DNA of 21,465 nt, taken from Paraphysoderma sedebokerense (taxonomy: Eukaryota; Blastocladiomycota; Physodermatomycetes; Physodermatales; Physodermataceae). Below are positions 16,127 to 21,465 of this stretch, piece after piece. The notes beneath the pieces are model-generated. The model did no database searches. It was given only the letters and a program-made list of their open reading frames with translations, and was not told the DNA's origin. The translations under genes were made by a program, and so were the position numbers. The stretch is taken from contig JAHLJZ010000157.1 in the NCBI GenBank assembly GCA_025602915.1, forward strand, positions 1 through 21,465, in the 5' to 3' direction. Position 1 is the first letter of the stretch. Each line of letters opens with the position of its first letter.

Positions 16127-16580
16127 GCATCTGTTAAATGAAAGCTAAAGAAATAATCCAAATCAGGGTTAGAGTTGGTCATCCTCGGAACATGTAGATG
16201 TATAGCAAGGCCACGTATATGGCAGTGTTGATATTGGGTTGTTTTTATACATTGTATTCTGGAAACGACACTTGTGGTTACGAGATTGTAAAATTTTTAT
16301 ATTTTTAAATCATGTTGGAAATTTAGGTTCAAATTTAAATTTAAAAATTGAGCAAGATCCATTTAACGGTGATGTCCCCACTGCAGGTGACTTTACAGAT
16401 CCATTTACAGGAAATAAGAAAGCCTAATAAAAGTGGTTTTTTCGCTCTCGAAAAATGATATTAGCCGAATACCCATTCCGCAAGCGGCGGAAAGTACTAA
16501 GCTATGGAGTTGCATTTTTCTTCTTGTGTGTGATAAGGAATCTCATCCGAAGGATCGAATTTTAAGGCATAAGTAGAAGC
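16127..16580 (+). other. MSI1-cysteine synthase intergenic, with a possible orphan exon at 16327-16427
   Basis: Most of this stretch holds nothing recognisable. At 16327-16427 an AT-rich run ending in ATTTAG, resembling a splice acceptor, precedes an open frame that contains DPFNG and DPFTG about 14 residues apart. The frame ends in TAA, and that TAA overlaps an AATAAA at 16426-16431. DPFTG repeats occur in PLAA/Doa1 proteins, and DPF motifs in endocytic adaptors. There is no upstream exon to attach it to, so it may be a relic, a stray 3' exon, or chance. Confidence 0.25.
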
Positions 16581-16586
16581 CACGTG
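16581..16586. promoter_or_regulatory. CACGTG box upstream of the cysteine synthase gene (distal)
   Basis: CACGTG lies about 200 nt before the ATG at 16783. In yeasts this hexamer is bound by Cbf1 and, with Met4/Met28, controls sulfur amino-acid genes. A regulatory role here is inferred from the motif and the neighbouring gene's function. Confidence 0.45.
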
Positions 16587-16622
16587 AATGGTTGCCATGG
16601 AAAACAAGCTGATGTTCATGTC

Positions 16623-16638
16623 AATTTCACGTGAAATT
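16623..16638. promoter_or_regulatory. Perfect 16-nt palindrome with CACGTG core (proximal)
   Basis: AATTTCACGTGAAATT is its own reverse complement and carries the TCACGTGA form preferred by Cbf1-type bHLH factors. It sits about 145 nt before the cysteine synthase ATG and 42 nt after the distal box. Confidence 0.5.
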
Positions 16639-16782
16639 CGTCATTTGTATTGGGCAGCGAAACGCTAAATCACGAAAGCCGTTTGCGCGGCCACGGATGC
16701 TAACTCTTATGTCGGATGGTTTTAAAGACGTCTGCCATATAATTTATTGAACCAAGGGGTAATCATTGTAAAGCTTGCGAAA

Positions 16783-18306
16783 ATGTTGCTCTCAGCTTCC
16801 GTCTCCAGGCAATTCATCAAACGGTCGTATCACACTGTTATTTCAAACCGACCGACATCTGCACCGGTATTTTGTCTAGTCCTACTTATCAGATCTGCTT
16901 TTCATTTGTAGCATTATTAACAAGCGTGAATTGGAACAGTTAGTAAACGGGTTTACTGGTGCTATCGGAAACACTCCGCTGGTACGGATTAATTCGTTGT
17001 CGAATCAACTGGGCCGAGATATTCTGGCGAAGGCGGAATGGATGAATCCTGGCGGTAGTGTAAAAGATAGGGCTGCGTTGTGGATTGTTGAAGATGCAGA
17101 GCAAAAGGGTGAGCTCATTTATGGTATTTCGGCATGATTTGTTGAATGAATAAGGTTTGACCTTGAACTTGTCTGTAGGGTTGATTAAAGCTGGTGGAAC
17201 TATTGTGGAAGGAACGGCCGGTAATACAGGAATCGGATTGGCTCATGTTTGTAAAGCGAAAGGTTACAAATGTGTGATTTTTATGCCTAACAACCAGGTA
17301 ACATTGATATCCTCTTCGCACCTTGACGGAAGCGCCATTTTGGTGGTTTGAGACGAGAGCCTGCCAGAGTAATCACTCACATATCTGTTTGTAATTTACT
17401 CTTAGTCTCCGGAGAAAGTGAATTTGTTACAGATTCTCGGTGCCAAAGTACATACTGTCCCTGTTGTTCCATTCACGGACCCAAAGAACTACAACCACCA
17501 GGCCAGAGAATACGCTGAGAGTATAGAAAATGCTGTGTGGACCAATCAATTCGATAATATTGCGTGCGTTGTTTGTCGCGATTGTTTCGCTTTTAAAGCC
17601 TGTATCAATACTAATCGAATGTTCTCTATTCCGCTATAGTAATCGGCAGTCTCATATTGACGCAACCGGACCAGAAATCTGGGCACAAACAAGTTCACAT
17701 CCACCACTTCCATCATCTTCGTCCCCCTTGACTGCTTTTACATGCGCCACAGGTACAGGCGGTACTCTGGGAGGTGTAGCCAAATATCTTAAATCACGCG
17801 ATCCGTCGATTAAAATCGTCCTAGCTGATCCACCAGGCTCTGTATTGTATAACTATGTCAAGAGCGGATTAAAGGAGCTATCAAGAAAAGGAGATGGAAG
17901 TATCACAGAAGGAATTGGTCAAGGAAGAGTTACTGAAAACTTGAAGGAAGTTTTTGAAGAGAAACTAATCGACGATGCAGTCCATGTGACGGATGCAGAG
18001 ACCATTAAGATGGTAACGTTTATAATCTTTTGCTGAACAATATTCTTTAATTGCTAACACTGTATTATTCAGATATACCATTTACTCCTTCATGAAGGTA
18101 TCTTTGTCGGTGCTTCGTCTGCTCTGAATGTCTGTGCAGCCGTACAAGTTGCAAAGGAGCTACCAAAAGGAAGTAGAGTTGTAACAGTGTTGTGTGATGG
18201 CGCTTATCGATATCAAAGTCGTTTATTCTCGAAATCCTGGCTGGAAAGTAAAAAGTTGTGGGAACATTTGGATGAAGAAAGCAAAAATTTGGTACCTATG
18301 AAATAG
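16783..18306 (+). CDS. PLP-dependent cysteine synthase-like protein, probable mitochondrial form
   Basis: Member of the fold-type II PLP family (O-acetylserine sulfhydrylase/cysteine synthase), resembling fungal cysteine synthase 2 (yeast Mcy1 group). Exons are 16783-16866, 16925-17108, 17179-17297, 17406-17563, 17640-18012 and 18073-18306, totalling 383 aa. Residues 1-28 are basic and serine-rich without acidic residues ([11 protein letters not shown]), like a mitochondrial presequence. The core shows [11 protein letters not shown] (40-50), [10 protein letters not shown] with the PLP lysine at K75, GTAGNTG (101-107), WTNQFDNIA, a TGTGGT phosphate loop (219-224), [10 protein letters not shown] and [12 protein letters not shown] Ser/Pro-rich stretch at 200-213 is longer than I recall for relatives. 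The exon 1-2 junction is uncertain: acceptor AAG at 16924 keeps the frame from the donor at 16867, while TAG at 16908 would need another donor, such as GTATCA at 16827. The rest is secure. Its substrate (O-acetylserine, O-acetylhomoserine or another) cannot be read from the sequence. Confidence 0.93.
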
Positions 18307-18348
18307 AGGAGATATTCACATGAGTATCTTGTCCACACATGTAATTTC

Positions 18349-18354
18349 AATAAA
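18349..18354 (+). terminator. Poly(A) signal of the cysteine synthase gene
   Basis: AATAAA lies 43 nt after the stop codon at 18304-18306, followed by a T/A-rich run. It is the only canonical signal close to the stop codon. Confidence 0.55.
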
Positions 18355-18692
18355 CCGTTATATATATTATTCTAAAATGTTTCTAGATTCCAAAATTTCG
18401 CAAACAGGAGTGAATTCAATTGACATGGAATTACATCTCAATAGCAATCTAATGAAAATCATAGTATTAGGTGTTTTCAATCTTATATCCACTTCAAATT
18501 ATCGTCTAATCGTAAATACATCAATATTCACATTAGGAACGATACCCCAGTTATCATTCTTTTTGCAAGTAGTCTGTAGTTACTACAACTCTGTAAATAG
18601 CTGCTGCTTTGAAGACACCTGATACTTATTTAATTATTATGTGGTCATTCACGTTCTTCTTATTGCGATGAGTTGGCAATACATTTGCTGTC
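18355..18692. other. AT-rich spacer without recognisable features
   Basis: The sequence is mostly A/T. A 100-codon open frame overlaps it, but its composition looks random and it has no domain. I see no gene here. Confidence 0.5.
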
Positions 18693-18928
18693 GTTATACT
18701 TCGAAGCTCGTGCCCAACATCAATCCGCCAGCCTTATAAATTATGAGCATATTAATTATAGTCACTCGTTTCTCGTATTATCTACATTATACTTCGAAGC
18801 TCGTTCCCAATAATCAACCTGCTCATTCACCTTTATTCCTCCTGGCACACGTCTCGGGACGATCAAAACTCCCTTACAACCTCTTTCTCTCTATCTTCTT
18901 TTCTCCTGGCACCCGTCTCGCAAGCCAG
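18693..18928 (+). repeat. Degenerate partial copies of the inverted-end repeat family
   Basis: Two stretches, 18693-18732 and 18785-18860, share TTATACTTCGAAGCTCGT and then drift apart. The second aligns along its length with the right end of the element at 19720-19791: CATTATAC, then CTGCTCAT, then CACCTTTATTCCTC, then CGTCTCG. A third fragment at 18899-18928 repeats CTCCTGGCAC.CGTCTCG. These look like old, eroded copies of the same repeat end, lying just outside the better preserved element. The following 18929-19199 holds nothing that I recognise. Confidence 0.6.
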
Positions 18929-19199
18929 TTTTTCGTAGGTATGTAATGTTTATTCATTTTCATCAAGTGGTAATTTTGTCAACAGCTCGGTCCGATCGTC
19001 TACGGGGTTAGGGATGAGTCTGCTCGTGCCTCGCAATAGTAAACAAACAAAAGTAAGCCCTCTCGGAGGTTAATTGAAGTTGTGCAGACCCCAGGGAGGG
19101 AGAGCATATTGGTTATCGTCACAGGGAGCAGGTTATTTGCGCAGGATGGAAAAAGATTAGAGAGATTGTTTAGGAAAAACAATTTTGTGTTGCAAATTC

Positions 19200-19791
19200 C
19201 TGGTCGCGAGACGCGCAGGAAGGAATAAAACTGCTATGAGCAGTTTATTTTCTGAACGAAACATCGATGTATGATTGGTTTCACTATTGCGTCACTTCCA
19301 TGTTACAGAAGACACCTACCTACTCTTTGGTTTTGACTGCTAATGAATTTATAACTTTATGAGGAGTTGAATTAAATGCCACTTCGCTGAAGACGTCCTA
19401 TTAATGACAATACAAAGAACTTATCTAAATCTTAATAGTTTCGGCCATTTATTTGATGAACCATCCCGGTCATACGCTCCTGGACGATTCGCTGGCTTTA
19501 TTCCCCAGGAGTTACTTAATCATATACGATTTGGCAATAAATATACCATTTTTGTCTTCACCAAATGTAAATTGATCTCTTAAATGCAATTCAGAATTAC
19601 TCATAACATTCTGACCCTCCCGAATAAACTTCTGTCGTCATTATTCAAATTAGTGGTGTCGCGACTGGGAAACGGCGAACATTCACCCAATCTTCAATAT
19701 CTACCAATAAATATCCCATTATACATCGATGTTTCGTTCATAAAATAAACTGCTCATAGCACCTTTATTCCTCTGCGCGTCTCGTGACCAG
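19200..19791. mobile_element. 592-nt element with ~72-nt inverted ends (MITE-like)
   Basis: The left arm 19200-19272, beginning CTGGTCGCGAGACGCGCAG, is the near-perfect reverse complement of the right arm 19720-19791, ending CTGCGCGTCTCGTGACCAG. Both arms include a GAACGAAACATCGATGTAT block. Only a few substitutions and a one-base length difference separate them. The 447-nt interior has no coding potential that I can see. I found no convincing target-site duplication. It could be a non-autonomous terminal-inverted-repeat transposon; alternatively it is two LTR-type ends of one repeat family in opposite orientation, since a copia fragment lies next door. Confidence 0.55.
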
Positions 19792-19861
19792 TGGATGACT
19801 TCTGAATTGAATTTAGGTTCGATTGGGCGCGAAAAGAGGGGAAGAGAACGAAACCAGAATC

Positions 19862-20340
19862 GTGTTTGGTTCGTGAGTGATAAACTGGATTCTTGGCGAT
19901 TGCGATAGCACTTTGATTATCTTCAAAAATTGGAGTTGGATCGATTTGTTTGAAGTCGAGTTCGTTGAGTAATTTTCTTAACCAGATAGCTTCTTTGGCG
20001 GTTTGACACAAAGCGATGTATTCGGCTTCTGCTGTTGAAAGAGCAACTGTTGCTTGCTTTTTCAATTATTCGCACTAAATGGTGAAGTACTGAATAACTT
20101 GAAGAGATAGCCGGATGTTGATTTTCTGTCATCTAAATTACCACCCCAATCGGCATCAGTGAATCCATGAAGATAAATAGAATTACCACTTCCATCATAA
20201 GTTATTGAGCAATTTATTGTGCCTTTTAAATATCTGAGAACTCTCTTCGCCGCAATCCAGTGTTGTTTTCCAGGATTATTCATGTATCTGCTCAGTACTC
20301 CGACTGAGGCTGCAATGTCGGCTCGTGAGTCGCAATCATG
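19862..20340 (-). mobile_element. Ty1/copia retrotransposon fossil fragment (end of reverse transcriptase and RNase H)
   Basis: On the minus strand the fragment reads as the 3' part of a copia-type pol region. The end of the reverse transcriptase is recognised by NNPGKQHW and VLRYLKGT, followed by the RNase H segment with FTDADWGG, STSGY, ALSTAEAEYIAL, EDNQSAI and SRTKH. Only this piece is present: no gag, protease or integrase is visible, and recognisable similarity stops on both sides. It is a broken, truncated relic with at least one interruption. Motif preservation suggests moderate rather than great age. Its left end lies about 70 nt from the inverted-end element. Confidence 0.85.
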
Positions 20341-20398
20341 AGATGCATAAGTGAATAATTCATTGTATGATAAAGTAGTTAACTTAGCAGTTATTATT

Positions 20399-20583
20399 TG
20401 TTATATTAGTTTGCATGCATAAGTGGCTAATCATGCAACGTTCATGGTAAAACGCCTCAACGCTTATTCCGCAGAATTACTTAAGTCTATATTTAGTTCA
20501 TTGCTTGTCTATAAAAGCAAGCCTTCTACTTCCTTAATAAACAATTCTGATCTTGCTCTAAATCTTAACAATTACTGCCAACA
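20399..20583 (+). mobile_element. Possible solo LTR
   Basis: The stretch starts TGTTATATTAG, has TATAAAAG at 20510-20517 and AATAAA at 20536-20541, and ends either at TAACA (20570, matching the TGTTA start as an inverted end) or at GCCAACA (20583). The order TG, TATA box, poly(A) signal, CA is that of a short LTR. I found no clean target-site duplication and no internal region. It is on the opposite strand to the copia fragment, so the two need not belong together. Confidence 0.35.
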
Positions 20584-21176
20584 AAGACGATATGCATCTC
20601 CTCCACATGATCACAGCAAGTTTATCGCTTGCCATGCTGTATCAAAGATCATTCACCAATTTCAGTGATCGCTCAGCCTGCATTCGTATATTTAGAGAAG
20701 GATAATCACGAATAAAGCAATCCGCCTCAATGAAGGGTCTGATATGACATGTGTTTTAGATGTCCATTTGATTCATTCATTTTCTGGAATTTCATAATTC
20801 CTCCATGAATGTTTGATATTCCCGTAATTGATGTAATTAAAACAGATAGATTGATTGCTGAATGGTTCAATCATTTTTGTCTCTCTAATTGATACAACGA
20901 TATTCTCAGCTCCAAAATAATGTATTAGATAGACATATCCAGAAGCGAACGTTTCGTAATAAATAAGTTGATATAAATTAACGCGAAGGTGAATGGAACA
21001 AGTATTTACTAATTCTTCAATGCATGTGGGTTGATCATGCCGAGGAGGTGCATTTCGTAATAATAATATATCATTCTCAATATTTATATAGCGTCCTTAA
21101 TTACTGCCGACTGTAAATGATATCTCCAGTCACCACAAGAAGGCTATCGCCGATACATTCTGACGTTGAGAATCAG
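20584..21176. other. AT-rich region without recognisable features
   Basis: No gene, RNA gene or repeat was recognised. The composition is A/T-rich and resembles eroded intergenic DNA. Confidence 0.5.
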
Positions 21177-21465
21177 ATATCACGGCGATGTCGCCAGGAT
21201 ATACTTTGACTAGGACCTCCTGAGGACCTCTCGCGCGTGATGTCCCCGGGACATATATCGCCATAGGATGTCCCTAGGATGTCCTGTGATGAGACATCCC
21301 GCCATGTCTTCAGGGGATGTCCCGGGAATATCCTGTCAGGACATCCCGGAGATATATTTCTCTCAAGAATATCTCCCAGGATGTCACCGGTGTCGGAAAG
21401 AAGGATATTTGGGGGATCGTTTCCTTCCGGGGGATATGGGTTTCATAGGCGATATATCGAAGAGT
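21177..21465. repeat. Cluster of short palindromic GGATGTCC/GGACATCC repeats
   Basis: A sharp shift to GC-richer sequence is filled with variants of one 8-10-nt word in both orientations: GATGTCG near 21188, GATGTCC near 21239, GGATGTCC near 21267, 21277 and 21315, GACATCC near 21293 and 21340, and GGATGTCA near 21379. Several copies pair into hairpins: ATGTCCC-C-GGGACAT at 21240-21254, TCCTG-T-CAGGA near 21331-21341, and an earlier AGGACCTCCTGAGGACCTC. Related GGATAT words continue to the window edge. No open frame or regular period is visible. Confidence 0.7.

Noticed and set aside
18320-18622. 100-codon plus-strand open frame after the cysteine synthase gene
   Set aside because: AT-rich, no domain and no splice or promoter context; it overlaps the 3' end and poly(A) signal of the preceding gene.
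20423-20668. 81-codon plus-strand open frame
   Set aside because: It overlaps the candidate LTR, lacks any known motif, and is short enough to be chance.
18307-21465. tRNA or other structured RNA genes in the gene-poor region
   Set aside because: I looked for TTCGA-type tRNA B-box words and paired arms and saw none that held up. A covariance-model search could still find one.

Overview
This window is eukaryotic and almost certainly fungal. All four gene families on the plus strand are cut by short introns, mostly 59-110 nt, with GT...AG ends and CTAAC/CTGAC/TTAAC-like branch sites. The GFA1 protein carries fungal-type sequence throughout. Short spliceosomal introns in nearly every exon, CT-rich 5' leaders, copia debris and short palindromic repeats would fit an early-diverging (Mucoromycota-type) fungus, but that placement is inference.

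Layout. (1) 1-8969 is a perfect tandem array with a 2,708-nt unit: three full units plus 845 nt of a fourth. Each unit holds one nine-exon gene for a PPTC7/Ptc7-like PP2C phosphatase, with its own TATA box. The predicted protein starts with a clear secretory signal peptide, which is unusual for this family. At position 8970, inside intron 5 of the fourth gene, identity stops abruptly and a much older paralogue supplies the 3' half, giving an intact chimeric gene. (2) 10380-13393 is GFA1, glutamine-fructose-6-phosphate aminotransferase, the entry enzyme of UDP-GlcNAc and chitin synthesis (nine exons, 688 aa). (3) 13937-16126 is an RBBP4/Msi1 WD40 histone chaperone (ten exons, 452 aa). (4) 16783-18306 is a PLP-dependent cysteine synthase-like enzyme with a likely mitochondrial presequence (six exons, 383 aa), preceded by two CACGTG boxes. 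(5) 18307-21465 is gene-poor. It contains degenerate repeat copies, a 592-nt element with 72-nt inverted ends, a copia fossil fragment, a possible solo LTR, and a field of GGATGTCC-type palindromes running off the right edge.

The exon models were built by hand from reading frame, splice signals and remembered family sequences. Every multi-exon total is divisible by three, which supports them. The three conserved single-copy genes are housekeeping and show no functional link to each other. The accessory part is the recently amplified, apparently secreted phosphatase family, and it is the most interesting part of the window.
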